In this document: piece by piece, positions 26,677-35,157 of the stretch
How positions within the stretch are numbered: position 1 is the first letter of the stretch
Layout of the letters: each line of letters starts with the position of its first letter
Source: an uncultured Bacilli bacterium
GTDB lineage: Bacteria; Bacillota_I; Bacilli_A; RF39; UBA660
Length of the DNA stretch: 64,000 nt
Assembly (NCBI GenBank): GCA_934096705.1
Contig: CAKOMR010000002.1
Location: forward strand, 62,001-126,000
Direction: 5' to 3'
Notes under the pieces: generated by a model
What the model was told of the DNA's origin: nothing
Database searches by the model: none
Seen by the model: only the letters and a program-made list of their open reading frames with translations
Made by a program: the position numbers and the translations under genes

Positions 26677-26753
26677 GGGGAATTAGCTCAGCTGGCTAGA
26701 GCACCTGCCCTGCACGCAGGGGGTCGCGGGTTCGAATCCCACATTCTCCACCA
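26677..26753 (+). tRNA. tRNA-Ala (TGC), with unusual bases
   Basis: A 77-nt cloverleaf with encoded CCA. The anticodon arm is CCTGC-CCTGCAC-GCAGG, so the anticodon is TGC (26711-26713). Base 33 is C instead of the nearly invariant U33 (position 26710). The T-stem GCGGG/CCCAC has a C-A mismatch at the second pair. The acceptor stem pairs fully with one G-U. It may be a working tRNA or a degrading copy. Confidence 0.85.
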
Positions 26754-26766
26754 AATAAGATTTAAT

Positions 26767-26788
26767 AGTCACAATGGTGGCTTTTTTT
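26767..26788 (+). terminator. Terminator of tRNA-Ala
   Basis: Stem AGTCAC/GTGGCT (one G-U) with a 4-nt loop, followed by seven T. Confidence 0.65.
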
Positions 26789-26863
26789 ATTTGTAAAATT
26801 ATATCTTAATCATTGTAAAAAATATTTTTTTTTGCTATTCTTATATTAGAATAGGTGATAGAA

Positions 26864-27340
26864 ATGAGAAATTCATTAGTTATTAAATTAGTTATAATAT
26901 TTGTTTCATGTATTGCAGCAATAATACTTGCATCTTATGTTGTTAAACTTGCTAGAAATAGTAATTCTTTAACATATGATTTAGGTAAAAGTGTAACTGG
27001 GTATGAAGATACCTACATTAAAAGTTATGAAGAATATTTAGCTTTAGTAAAAAAATATAATATAAAAAAAGATTTAACTACAACAAATTTTTCATCACAT
27101 TATTTTATTGCTTCTTTTCAAGATTATGATTCTTGTTCTGAAAAAAAATATAAATTAGTAAAGTCTGTAAAAAAACAAAATGGAGAATACAACATTGATT
27201 TTGAAGTTTATAATAAATGTGGTTGGTGCAAAAAAAACATAATTTTATATTTGATAGAAATTGATAGATTTAGTGGTGATGATCCTAAAATAAATTATAA
27301 TTATACATTTGTAAATGATTTGAATTGTGGTAATGTATAA
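26864..27340 (+). CDS. Hypothetical membrane-anchored protein with Cys pairs
   Basis: Start at ATG 26864 after AGGTGATAGAA, rather than the in-frame GTG at 26855; 158 residues. It has one N-terminal membrane segment (about 6-27) and an outside domain with C-x-x-C (CGWC near 120), plus Cys at about 91 and near the C-terminus, which could form disulfides. Family not recognised. It appears to be a single-gene unit. Confidence 0.65.
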   Translation: MRNSLVIKLVIIFVSCIAAIILASYVVKLARNSNSLTYDLGKSVTGYEDTYIKSYEEYLALVKKYNIKKDLTTTNFSSHYFIASFQDYDSCSEKKYKLVKSVKKQNGEYNIDFEVYNKCGWCKKNIILYLIEIDRFSGDDPKINYNYTFVNDLNCGNV

Positions 27341-27424
27341 CACTTTTCTTGTGTAAATTTACAAAGAGTGATAAGATATACTCATAAATATTGTGTTTTA
27401 TAAGTGCAAAAGAAAGGAATATTA

Positions 27425-27745
27425 ATGAATTCACAAATAGCAAATGAATTAATAAAGGGAATTAGTGTTTTAACTGATTTGAAGAATGACAATGATAGCC
27501 AAGCCTTAGACTATGTAATTGCAGTAATAAGAAATGAACTTAAAAATATGGCACCAAGTACAGATTATGTAAATAATAGTTACTTTTATAATTTAAATAG
27601 AACAAGAGTTATGGTAATGCTTTTACTTGATGTATATAGACAAAAAAATGATCCTGAGTTTAATAAAAATTTTAATGAAGTTTTAGAAATTTTAAATATG
27701 GAAATTGAAAAAGAAAAGAAAAAACAAGATACAATTGGAAGATAA
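27425..27745 (+). CDS. Hypothetical 106-residue helical protein
   Basis: Start at ATG 27425 after AAAGG. The product is soluble and probably all-helical, with a charged C-terminal helix (EKEKKKQ). I do not recognise it. It precedes an SDR gene by 9 bp and is likely co-transcribed with it and the SPFH gene. Confidence 0.6.
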   Translation: MNSQIANELIKGISVLTDLKNDNDSQALDYVIAVIRNELKNMAPSTDYVNNSYFYNLNRTRVMVMLLLDVYRQKNDPEFNKNFNEVLEILNMEIEKEKKKQDTIGR

Positions 27746-27754
27746 GAGGAATAA

Positions 27755-28522
27755 ATGAAAAATATTGCTATTGTAACTGGTGCTTCATCTGGCATTGGAA
27801 AAAAATTTGCTTTAACTTTACCAAATAATGTTGAAGTTGATGAAATTTGGGTTATTGCTCGTAATCTTGAAAATCTTGAAAAATTATCAAGCGAAATAAA
27901 GGTTCCACTTAAACCAATTCCCCTTGATTTGAGTGATGAAGAAAATTATGAAAATTTCAAAAAACTTTTGGAAGATGAAAAACCTAATGTCAAATTACTT
28001 ATAAATGCATCTGGGTATGGAAAATTTGAAAAAAGTACTAAAATTAGTTTAGAAGATTCTTTAGGGATGATAAAATTAAATGATATGGGTCTTACTGCTG
28101 TGTGTTTAATTGTGATACCTTACATGAAAAAAGATTCAAGTATTATTAATATTGCTTCGGTAGCAGCATTTCAACCTGTTCCATATATAAACATTTATTC
28201 TGCAACGAAAGCATATGTTTTATCTTTTTCTCGCAGTTTAAATGCGGAATTAAAAAAAGATGGAATTCATGTTATGGCTGTGTGTCCGTTTTGGACAAAA
28301 ACAAAATTTTTTGATAGAGCAGTGTCAAAAAATGAAGTTATTAAAAAGTATGTTGTGATGTATGAGCCTGATGATATTGTTAGAACTGCATGGTTAGATT
28401 TAAAAAAGAAAAAAGATATAAGTATATATGGGTTTGTAGCTAAATCTCAAAGAGTACTTAGCAAAATATTACCGAATAAATTAATTACGAGTATTTGGTT
28501 AAATCAACAAAAGTTAAAATAA
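27755..28522 (+). CDS. Short-chain dehydrogenase/reductase
   Basis: A 255-residue classical SDR. The NAD(P) loop TGASSGIG is at residues 8-15, NASGYG replaces the usual NNAG, and the catalytic residues are S (INIAS), Y and K in YSATK. The sequence after the active site (PFWTKTKFF) resembles SDRs acting on lipids or unknown alcohols. The substrate is not evident. It lies between a small unknown gene and a stomatin-like gene. Confidence 0.85.
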   Translation: MKNIAIVTGASSGIGKKFALTLPNNVEVDEIWVIARNLENLEKLSSEIKVPLKPIPLDLSDEENYENFKKLLEDEKPNVKLLINASGYGKFEKSTKISLEDSLGMIKLNDMGLTAVCLIVIPYMKKDSSIINIASVAAFQPVPYINIYSATKAYVLSFSRSLNAELKKDGIHVMAVCPFWTKTKFFDRAVSKNEVIKKYVVMYEPDDIVRTAWLDLKKKKDISIYGFVAKSQRVLSKILPNKLITSIWLNQQKLK

Positions 28523-28534
28523 TATGGAGGTATT

Positions 28535-29302
28535 ATGGAATTTTTATTAGTTATTTTAGGAATAATTGTTGTTATTAATTTAGCTTCTTTAAAGCAGATT
28601 AATGAGTATGAAAGAGGAGTAAAATTTACTGCTGGAAGGTTCTCAAAAATTATGCAACCAGGATGGAGAGTAGTATTGCCAATTTTTCAAAGTTATAAAA
28701 AGGTAGATATTAGAACAAAAGTTGATGATGTTCCAGAACAAGAAGCAATAACTAAAGATAATGTATCTGTTAAAATAAATGCAGTTATATACTATAAAGT
28801 GTTTGATGCTTCTTTAGCCGTTTTAGAAGTCGAAGATTTTTATTATGCAACTGCACAACTTGCACAAACAACTATGAGAAATATTGTTGGTAGTGTAACT
28901 CTTGATGAACTTTTATGTGAAAGGGAGAAAGTTAGCGAAAAAATAAAAGAAATAATTGATAAAGAAACTGATCCATGGGGAATTAAAGTTGAAAATGTTG
29001 AACTTAAGGACATATCATTGACAGATGAAATGAAAAGAGTTATTGCTAGAGCAGCAGAAGCAGAAAGAGAAAAACAAGCAGTTATAACAAAATCTATAGG
29101 AGAAGCCCAAGCTGCAGAAAACTTAGCTAAAGCTGCTAAAATGTTAGCCGATAGTCCTGGAGCACTTCATTTAAGAACACTTGAGACGATTAATGATGTT
29201 TCTTCAGATCAATCAAATACGATTTTTTTTCCTATACCAATGGAATTACTTGAAGCCGTAAAAGGTTATGCTGATAAAACTAAAAATGAAAATAAAAAAT
29301 AG
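28535..29302 (+). CDS. SPFH/stomatin-like (slipin) membrane protein
   Basis: A 255-residue slipin: one N-terminal membrane segment (about 2-18), then the SPFH/Band 7 domain (EYERGVKFTAGRFSKIMQPGW to about residue 180) and a helical tail rich in Ala/Glu (AEAEREK, IGEAQAAENLAKAA). Such proteins scaffold membrane microdomains and often partner with an NfeD-type protease, which is not present here. Ribosome site ATGGAGG. A bidirectional terminator follows. Confidence 0.9.
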   Translation: MEFLLVILGIIVVINLASLKQINEYERGVKFTAGRFSKIMQPGWRVVLPIFQSYKKVDIRTKVDDVPEQEAITKDNVSVKINAVIYYKVFDASLAVLEVEDFYYATAQLAQTTMRNIVGSVTLDELLCEREKVSEKIKEIIDKETDPWGIKVENVELKDISLTDEMKRVIARAAEAEREKQAVITKSIGEAQAAENLAKAAKMLADSPGALHLRTLETINDVSSDQSNTIFFPIPMELLEAVKGYADKTKNENKK

Positions 29303-29331
29303 TTAATTTATAAATTTTAACTATTTTTTTT
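29294..29331. terminator. Bidirectional terminator
   Basis: The stem AAAATAGTTAA/TTAACTATTTT flanked by A- and T-runs lies between convergent genes. Confidence 0.8.
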
Positions 29332-30231
29332 GCCTTGATAAGTGTTTCTTTTAACCATTTCTTTATCAATGTCATTAAGTAAACAAAATTTTTTAATTAA
29401 CCATTTAGGTTCTACCAAATCTTCTTTAATAGGGTCGCCGGTTATTCTTTCAATCACAACAGTATCTTTTAATAATTCAAGCTGTGATATAACAATATCT
29501 ATATATTCTTCTTTTGTTAATATATGAAACTTCTTTGCTTCGAACATTTTTGCAAGTTCAGTATCATTTAAAATATGTAACATATGAATTTTTACCGCAT
29601 CTATATTTAAATCATTTAAAAAATTTATAGTGTTTATCATATCTTCTTTAGTTTCATATGGAAGACCATTTATTATATGTGCTACAACAAAAATACCTAG
29701 TTTATGAAGTTTTTTAACCATTACTTCAAAATTTTTACTATCATGACCTCTGTTAATTAATTTTAATGTATTATTATTACTACTTTGAAGCCCAAGTTCA
29801 ATTGTTAAAAAAGTTCTTTTATTAAGCTCTTCAAAATACTTTAAGTAATCATCGGAAATAACATCGCTTCTTGTAGCGATAGATAGACCTACAACATTTT
29901 CTTTTCCTAAAAGTGATTCAACATTATTTTTAAATTCATTTATATCCATAAAAGTATTACTTCCAGTCTGAAAATAAATAATATGTTTAGCATTTGGCCA
30001 TTTTTTGTTTAATAATAAAACTTCTTGTTCATATTGTTTTTCAAGTGAAAGTGAACTATCCGTTATATTTGATTTGCTACTATTTTTACAAAAAATACAT
30101 CCACCATTTTTTATATTTGGACAACTTGCATGAGCATCAAGAGGCACTTTAAAAACTTTACATCCATATTTTTTCTTTAAAAAATAATTAAATGTATGAT
30201 ATCTTTTATTATCTAATGTGTATTTAAACAT
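29317..30231 (-). CDS. TIGR01212-type radical SAM protein (YtqA-like)
   Basis: A 304-residue radical SAM enzyme. Three clustered Cys lie in HASCPN-x5-GGCIFC (about residues 35-48), the iron-sulfur site typical of YtqA-like proteins. YFQTGSNTF (about 86-94), GLSIATRSD and ELGLQSSN follow, as in B12-independent TIM-barrel radical SAM proteins. The biological substrate of this family is not settled; an RNA-modification role has been proposed. It is a single minus-strand gene. Confidence 0.88.
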   Translation of the reverse strand: MFKYTLDNKRYHTFNYFLKKKYGCKVFKVPLDAHASCPNIKNGGCIFCKNSSKSNITDSSLSLEKQYEQEVLLLNKKWPNAKHIIYFQTGSNTFMDINEFKNNVESLLGKENVVGLSIATRSDVISDDYLKYFEELNKRTFLTIELGLQSSNNNTLKLINRGHDSKNFEVMVKKLHKLGIFVVAHIINGLPYETKEDMINTINFLNDLNIDAVKIHMLHILNDTELAKMFEAKKFHILTKEEYIDIVISQLELLKDTVVIERITGDPIKEDLVEPKWLIKKFCLLNDIDKEMVKRNTYQGKKNS

Positions 30232-30265
30232 ATTTTCTCACCTACAAATATTTTATCAAAAAAAC

Positions 30266-30294
30266 TTGTATAAAAAAATAAAATAGTGTATACT
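30266..30294 (+). promoter_or_regulatory. Promoter of tRNA-Thr
   Basis: TTGTAT (30266-30271), 17-bp spacer, TATACT (30289-30294); the tRNA begins 13 bases later. Confidence 0.7.
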
Positions 30295-30306
30295 ATTAAT
30301 AGATTT

Positions 30307-30382
30307 GCTGGAGTAGCTCAGTTGGTAGAGCAATGCACTCGTAACGCATAGGTCATAAGTTCGATCCTTGTCTCCAGCACCA
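30307..30382 (+). tRNA. tRNA-Thr (CGT)
   Basis: A 76-nt tRNA with encoded CCA. The anticodon loop CTCGTAA gives CGT (codon ACG). The lowest anticodon-stem pair (31-39) is an A-C mismatch; all other stems pair. Confidence 0.92.
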
Positions 30383-30393
30383 TTGAAAAATAG

Positions 30394-30423
30394 ACTTGAA
30401 ATTAATATTTCAAGTTTTTTATT
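30394..30423 (+). terminator. Terminator of tRNA-Thr
   Basis: Stem ACTTGAAAT/ATTTCAAGT followed by a T-run. Confidence 0.85.
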
Positions 30424-30494
30424 TGTTTAATAATAAATCTTCACAATAAAATTGTGTCATGATATAATTATCTTGCAAAAAGGAGACTTTGATT

Positions 30495-31151
30495 ATGTTA
30501 GTTTATGGAAAGAATATTTTATATGAAGTAGATAGAAAAAAAATAAAAAAGGCTTTTATTTCAAGAAATGATTATGTTGGTTATTTAAAAGAAAATAATA
30601 TTAAATATGAGATTGTTGATAAATCTCGTCTTGATAAAATGGTTAAAGGGGTTCATCAAGGATTAGTATTAGACATTTTTGACTATAATTATTACACAAT
30701 GGATGATTTGGAGGGAGACTTTATAGTTATTTTAGATCATCTTACAGATCCTCACAATTTCGGTGCTATAATTAGAACATGCGAAAGTAAAGGAATTAAA
30801 TCAATAATTATTCCGAAGGACAGAAGTGTTTTAGTAAATGATACAGTTTACAAAACTAGTGAAGGAGCTATAGATAACGTTAAGATAATTATGGTGACTA
30901 ATATAATTAATGCAATTAATAAGTTAAAAGAAATGAATTATTTTGTTTATTGTGCTGATATGGATGGACAAGATTATAGAAATATAGATTATGCACCAAA
31001 GAAAGTTTTGATTATTGGCAATGAAGGTATGGGTATAAGTTCTGCGGTAAAGAAAAATAGTGATGTTGTAGTAGCAATTCCAATGAAAGGAAAAATAAAT
31101 AGTTTAAATGCATCAGTAAGTGCCGGCATTATTATTTATAGAATGGACTAA
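30495..31151 (+). CDS. rlmB: SpoU/TrmH-type rRNA 2'-O-methyltransferase
   Basis: A SPOUT-class methyltransferase that methylates a guanosine ribose in 23S rRNA. Start at ATG 30495, after AGGAGA; 218 residues. A short L30e-like substrate-binding N-terminus is followed by the SpoU domain with LDHLTDPHNFGAIIRTCE (about 79-96), IGNEGMGIS (about 173-181) and IPMKGKINSLNASVSA (about 193-208), the knot motifs. The pairing with a SigH-like gene repeats the Bacillus rlmB-sigH neighbourhood. Other TrmH members cannot be excluded. Confidence 0.9.
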   Translation: MLVYGKNILYEVDRKKIKKAFISRNDYVGYLKENNIKYEIVDKSRLDKMVKGVHQGLVLDIFDYNYYTMDDLEGDFIVILDHLTDPHNFGAIIRTCESKGIKSIIIPKDRSVLVNDTVYKTSEGAIDNVKIIMVTNIINAINKLKEMNYFVYCADMDGQDYRNIDYAPKKVLIIGNEGMGISSAVKKNSDVVVAIPMKGKINSLNASVSAGIIIYRMD

Positions 31152-31152
31152 T

Positions 31153-31779
31153 ATGAACTATAGTGAAATTGATGAGCAAGAATTAATTTCTTTATTATCA
31201 GAAAATGATGAACATGTTCGTAATATTGTTTATGAAAAATACTCTTATTTAGTAGATATATTAATCAGAAAATATCAACCGGCCATAAGATATTTCAAAA
31301 TAAGTAATGAAGATATTCGCTGTGAAGCACTTTACGGATTTAGTGATGGTATAAATTCTTTTTCAAATGAAAAATCAACGTCATTGAAAACATTTTTATA
31401 TATTTGCATAGAAAGACGATTATTAAAATATATTAGAAAATTTATGTCCGAAAAAATTCAATTATTAAATGAATCTTTATCTTTGGAATATTCATCTGAT
31501 TCTGACAAAGCTACTTTAGCAGAACTTCTTGGCGATGATAATAGGTTTAATCCGTTAAATAATATAGTTGATGAAGAAACGTATAGGGAAGTATATGCTT
31601 TAGCAAAGAATAATTTATCAAATTTTGAATATACAGTATTTAATTATATGGTTAATAGTTTTTCATATAATGAAATTGCTACCATACTTGGAAAAACTCC
31701 AAAACAAATAGATAATGCAATTCAAAGAATAAAAACAAAAATGAAAGATTTAATGCAAAAAGAGGGAATAATAAAATAA
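31153..31779 (+). CDS. sigH: SigH-like RNA polymerase sigma factor
   Basis: Start at ATG 31153, 1 bp after the rlmB stop; 208 residues. It shows a sigma-70 region 2 (EKYSYLVDILIRKYQPA to LKTFLYICIERRLLKYIR, about 30-100) and a region 4 helix-turn-helix (NLSNFEYTVFNYMVNSFSYNEIATILGKTPKQIDNAIQRIK, about 155-200). Lack of regions 1 and 3 fits the SigH/Spo0H group. Position after rlmB supports the name. In Bacillus SigH drives early-stationary and competence genes. Confidence 0.85.
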   Translation: MNYSEIDEQELISLLSENDEHVRNIVYEKYSYLVDILIRKYQPAIRYFKISNEDIRCEALYGFSDGINSFSNEKSTSLKTFLYICIERRLLKYIRKFMSEKIQLLNESLSLEYSSDSDKATLAELLGDDNRFNPLNNIVDEETYREVYALAKNNLSNFEYTVFNYMVNSFSYNEIATILGKTPKQIDNAIQRIKTKMKDLMQKEGIIK

Positions 31780-31804
31780 CCACTTGCAAAGTGGTTATTT
31801 TTTT
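31774..31804 (+). terminator. Terminator of rlmB-sigH
   Basis: A 12-bp stem AAATAACCACTT/AAGTGGTTATTT (31774-31785, 31789-31800) with a 3-nt loop and T-run. It overlaps the tRNA-His promoter. Confidence 0.85.
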
Positions 31805-31812
31805 GATATTCT
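31784..31812 (+). promoter_or_regulatory. Promoter of tRNA-His inside the sigH terminator
   Basis: TTGCAA (31784-31789) lies across the terminator loop; 17-bp spacer; TATTCT (31807-31812), 13 bases before the tRNA. Confidence 0.55.
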
Positions 31813-31825
31813 ATTTATGTCTTAT

Positions 31826-31902
31826 GGCGGAATTGGTGAAGTGGTTAACACGGTAGATTGTGGCTCTATTATGCAAGGGTTCGACTCCCTTATTTCGCCC
31901 CA
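31826..31902 (+). tRNA. tRNA-His (GTG)
   Basis: A 77-nt tRNA with the extra 5' G typical of histidine tRNAs (GGCGGAAT pairs with ATTTCGCC) and encoded CCA. The loop TTGTGGC gives anticodon GTG. Confidence 0.94.
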
Positions 31903-31912
31903 TAGATAATAC

Positions 31913-31937
31913 AACTCTCTTTTTAGAGAGTTTTTTT
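31913..31937 (+). terminator. Terminator of tRNA-His
   Basis: Stem AACTCTCT/AGAGAGTT with a T4 loop, followed by T residues. Confidence 0.85.
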
Positions 31938-31972
31938 CAACTAAAAATTTAGATAACTCAACTATTAGTTTA

Positions 31973-32000
31973 TTGTCAAAAAATAGATCTAAAAGTATAA
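31973..32000 (+). promoter_or_regulatory. Promoter of the cysteine desulfurase operon
   Basis: TTGTCA (31973-31978), 16-bp spacer, TATAAT (31995-32000), 21 bases before the ATG. Confidence 0.7.
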
Positions 32001-32020
32001 TTTCTTTGAAGAGGTGAATT

Positions 32021-33139
32021 ATGATTTATTTAGATTATGCAGCTAATACTCCTGTTGATAAAAGAGTTTTAGATAAATATAATGAAGTTACATTAAAATA
32101 TTTTGGTAATCCAAATAGTTTACATGAATGTGGAATTGCCGCTAAAGATGAAATAGAAAAATCTAGTAATATTATTGCAAAGTATTTTAATACAAAAGGT
32201 AAGAATGTAATATATACAAGTGGTTCTAGTGAATCAAATAATTTAGTTATAAAAGGAATTGCAGATAGATATCAAACAAAAGGCAAACACATAATTATAT
32301 CTGAAATCGAACATTCATCAGTTATAGCTCCATGTAATTATCTATCTTCAAAGGGATTTGATATTACTGTCATTTCATTGGATAAAAATGGAAAACTTAA
32401 TTTAGAACAATTAAAAAAATCTTTAAGAGATGATACTATTTTAGTTAGTGTTTGTACTGTTGATTCAGAACTTGGAACAATTCAACCAATAGGCGAAATA
32501 GCAAAAATTGTTAAAGAGAATTCTAATGCATATTTTCATACTGATGCAACACAAGCTATAGGAAAAATAAGCGTAGATTACACCGACGTAGATTTTTTAA
32601 CATTTGCTCCACATAAATTTTCTGGCATTAATGGTGTTGGTGTACTAATTAACTTTAACGATGTAAAAATTACTCCGTTAATTCATGGTGGAAAGTCAAC
32701 CACAATTTATAGAAGTGGAACGCCAGTTACCGCTAATGCAGTTTCTACCGCTATGGCATTAGAACTTGCAACAAAAGACTTAAATAAAAAAATAAAATAT
32801 TTAACAAGTTTGAAAAACTATTTAATAGAAAATTTAGTTTATATTGATGGAATAAGTATTAATAGTCCAGAAGATTCTATTCCAAGTACAATCAACTTTA
32901 GTATAAAAGATGCAAGAAATATAGTTAATAAACTTTATGAAAAAGGTATTTATGTTTCAATGCAATCTGCATGTTCTCTAGGAACAAGCCCTTCAAAATC
33001 TGTATATGCAATTACTCACAGTGAGGATAAAGCAAATAATTCTATAAGAGTTAGTATAATGGATAAAACTACTAAAGAAGAAATAACTGAATTTATTAAA
33101 ATATTTAGGGAGATAGTTAATGAAAATAATAATAATTAA
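32021..33139 (+). CDS. Cysteine desulfurase (NifS/IscS-like)
   Basis: A PLP enzyme that takes sulfur from cysteine for iron-sulfur clusters or tRNA thiolation. The 372-residue protein begins IYLDYAANTPVD; it has TSGSSESNN (66-74), HTDATQAIGK (173-182), the PLP lysine in PHKFSG (K199) and the active Cys318 in QSACSLGTSPS. No iscU or mnmA gene lies near. Instead a thioredoxin-like gene overlaps its end by 20 bp and a DsbD-like gene follows, suggesting a redox-linked sulfur pathway. Ribosome site GAGGTGA. Confidence 0.9.
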   Translation: MIYLDYAANTPVDKRVLDKYNEVTLKYFGNPNSLHECGIAAKDEIEKSSNIIAKYFNTKGKNVIYTSGSSESNNLVIKGIADRYQTKGKHIIISEIEHSSVIAPCNYLSSKGFDITVISLDKNGKLNLEQLKKSLRDDTILVSVCTVDSELGTIQPIGEIAKIVKENSNAYFHTDATQAIGKISVDYTDVDFLTFAPHKFSGINGVGVLINFNDVKITPLIHGGKSTTIYRSGTPVTANAVSTAMALELATKDLNKKIKYLTSLKNYLIENLVYIDGISINSPEDSIPSTINFSIKDARNIVNKLYEKGIYVSMQSACSLGTSPSKSVYAITHSEDKANNSIRVSIMDKTTKEEITEFIKIFREIVNENNNN

Positions 33140-33380
33140 TGCAATGTGGTGCCCTGGTTGTTTAATATCTAAAGGTATTTGGAAAGAGATAAAGGAAATA
33201 TATCCACATATTGAGTATATAAATTATGACTATGATTTAGATGAAGATAAAATTTTAAAATATAATATTGGTGATATTGTTCCCGTAGTTATAATTGAAA
33301 AAAATGATGTAGAAATAAAAAGAATAATTGGAGAAAAAAGTAAAAAAGAAATTTTAAATGAATTAGGAGAAGTGTTATGA
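33120..33380 (+). CDS. Thioredoxin-like protein with CPGC motif
   Basis: An 86-residue, short thioredoxin fold with WCPGC (W10 to C14) at the end of strand 1 and the cis-Pro region IVPVVI (about 60-65). The compact size is like redox-active glutaredoxin-type proteins. It lies between and overlaps the desulfurase (20 bp) and the DsbD-like gene (4 bp), so it is a likely electron or sulfur carrier between them. This role is inference from operon order. Confidence 0.8.
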   Translation: MKIIIINAMWCPGCLISKGIWKEIKEIYPHIEYINYDYDLDEDKILKYNIGDIVPVVIIEKNDVEIKRIIGEKSKKEILNELGEVL

Positions 33381-34552
33381 AAAACAAATTAAAACTTTTA
33401 CTATTATTGCTGGTTTTAATACCATTTAATATTTTTGCTATCAGTAAAGATTATAAAGATGTTGTTTATAATATAACTAAAGAAAAAGTAGATAAAGACA
33501 AAATTAACTTATACTTTTTTAGAATGGATGGTTGTCCTCATTGTGCTGAAGAAGAAAAGTGGCTAGAAAATATAAAAGATAAATATGGTAATTATTTAAA
33601 TATATATGATTATGAGATTAAAAATAGTAATAAAAATAGAGAATATTATTATAACGTTAAGAAAGTATTAAATGATGAAATTACAAAAAGCGTTCCATAT
33701 ACAGTTATTGGTGAAACTTATTTTGTAGGCTTTTCTGAAACTGTTGGTGAACAAATCGAAAATAAAATTAAAGAATTAATTGATGAAAATACAAAAAGTA
33801 GTAATGATGTTAAAATTCCTTTATTAGGAAAAGTTAACATGAAAAAAGTTTCTATCCCATTAGTTGCCACTATTTTAGGAGCAGTGGATGGTTTTAATCC
33901 ATGTGCTATGTGGATACTTTTATTACTTATAAATATGTGTATTTCCATTAAAGACAAGAAAAAAATGAAAGTTGTTGGATTTACATTTGTATTATCATCC
34001 GGATTAGTTTATTTTCTTTCAATGTTAGGGATCGGAGTAATATTGGATTTTACAACCGTTATATACATAAGAAATATTATTGCTATTTTAGCTATTATTT
34101 TAGGAATATATAACTTATATGTTTATATTAAAACACGTAAAGACACTGGTTGTCATGTAATGAAAAAAGAAAAAAGAAAAACAGTTATTACTAAAATAAA
34201 TAAAATTTTATCTAATAAAAGTTTTATATTGATGATACTAGGAACAGTACTTTTATCTGTTTCAGTTAACTTAGTTGAACTTGCATGTTCACTTGGATTT
34301 CCAACAATATTTTTAGAAATTTTATCATTAAATAAGATTCATGGTTTTGGTAAAATTATTTATTTATTAATATATATATTCTTTTATATAATTGATGATT
34401 TAATAATTCTTATTTTGTCACTTAAAGCATTTGAAACTAAAGGAATAAGTACAAAGTATAATAAATATGTTAATTTGATAGGCGGAATACTACTTTTACT
34501 TATGGGAATATTACTTATTTTTAAACCAGATTGGGTAATGCTTAATTTTTAA
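33377..34552 (+). CDS. DsbD/CcdA-like membrane protein with outside thioredoxin domain
   Basis: A 391-residue protein: signal sequence (about 4-22), an extracytoplasmic thioredoxin-like domain with DGCPHC (C53, C56), then six or so membrane segments from residue 160 on. GFNPCAMW near 173-180 and LVELACSLGFP near 301-311 give the paired membrane Cys of DsbD/CcdA proteins, which move electrons across the membrane. Its domain order is the reverse of DsbD. It probably passes electrons between the cytoplasmic CPGC protein and outside thiols. Confidence 0.85.
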   Translation: MKNKLKLLLLLLVLIPFNIFAISKDYKDVVYNITKEKVDKDKINLYFFRMDGCPHCAEEEKWLENIKDKYGNYLNIYDYEIKNSNKNREYYYNVKKVLNDEITKSVPYTVIGETYFVGFSETVGEQIENKIKELIDENTKSSNDVKIPLLGKVNMKKVSIPLVATILGAVDGFNPCAMWILLLLINMCISIKDKKKMKVVGFTFVLSSGLVYFLSMLGIGVILDFTTVIYIRNIIAILAIILGIYNLYVYIKTRKDTGCHVMKKEKRKTVITKINKILSNKSFILMILGTVLLSVSVNLVELACSLGFPTIFLEILSLNKIHGFGKIIYLLIYIFFYIIDDLIILILSLKAFETKGISTKYNKYVNLIGGILLLLMGILLIFKPDWVMLNF

Positions 34553-34577
34553 AGAAGTTCAACACTTCTTTTTATTT
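34551..34577 (+). terminator. Terminator of the desulfurase operon
   Basis: Stem AAGAAGT/ACTTCTT followed by T-rich sequence. Confidence 0.75.
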
Positions 34578-34666
34578 GTAATTTATTTTATTGTATTTTT
34601 ATACTATAATATATATAACTGGCACATACATTTTTCATGTGTTGTAAATAATAATAAGGAATCTAT

Positions 34667-35155
34667 ATGAAATATGATCAAGAGTTTTTAAGTATTATTA
34701 ATCCAATTATTATAAATGATGAATTTTTAAAAAGAAAAAAGTTTCATCATCATGAAAATGAATCAGTTTATGATCATAGTATGGCTGTATCATACTTAGC
34801 TTATAAATATGCAAAAAAACACAAACTTGATTATAAAAGTGTTGCAATTGGAGGTTTACTTCATGATTTCTATTATAAAGATTGGCAAATAAATAAAGAA
34901 CATAAAAGTTTTTTCAAAATGCATGGCTTTGTTCATGCACGTGAAGCTTTAGAGAATTCAAAAAAACATTTTCCACAGTTAATGAATGCTAAAGTTGAGG
35001 ATATAATAGTTAAACATATGTTTCCACTTAATATAAGACCTCCTAAATATAAAGAAAGTTGGGTTGTAAGTTTAATGGATAAAAAATGTTCATTAAAAGT
35101 TTTAAAACATCCTAAAGTTTATTTAAAATATTTGGGAATAAGAAAGAAAGGTTAG
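34667..35155 (+). CDS. HD domain phosphohydrolase-like protein
   Basis: A 162-residue HD-domain protein with H in VYDHSMAVSYLA, the HD pair in GGLLHDFYYKDW (about 64-75), H in HGFVHARE and H in IIVKHMFP, which together form the metal site. It lies 2 bp before a CmpB-like membrane protein gene, an association seen in other Firmicutes. The upstream leader (34617-34666) contains a hairpin GGCACATACA/TGTGTTGT-like. Substrate unknown. Confidence 0.8.
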   Translation: MKYDQEFLSIINPIIINDEFLKRKKFHHHENESVYDHSMAVSYLAYKYAKKHKLDYKSVAIGGLLHDFYYKDWQINKEHKSFFKMHGFVHAREALENSKKHFPQLMNAKVEDIIVKHMFPLNIRPPKYKESWVVSLMDKKCSLKVLKHPKVYLKYLGIRKKG

Positions 35156-35157
35156 TT

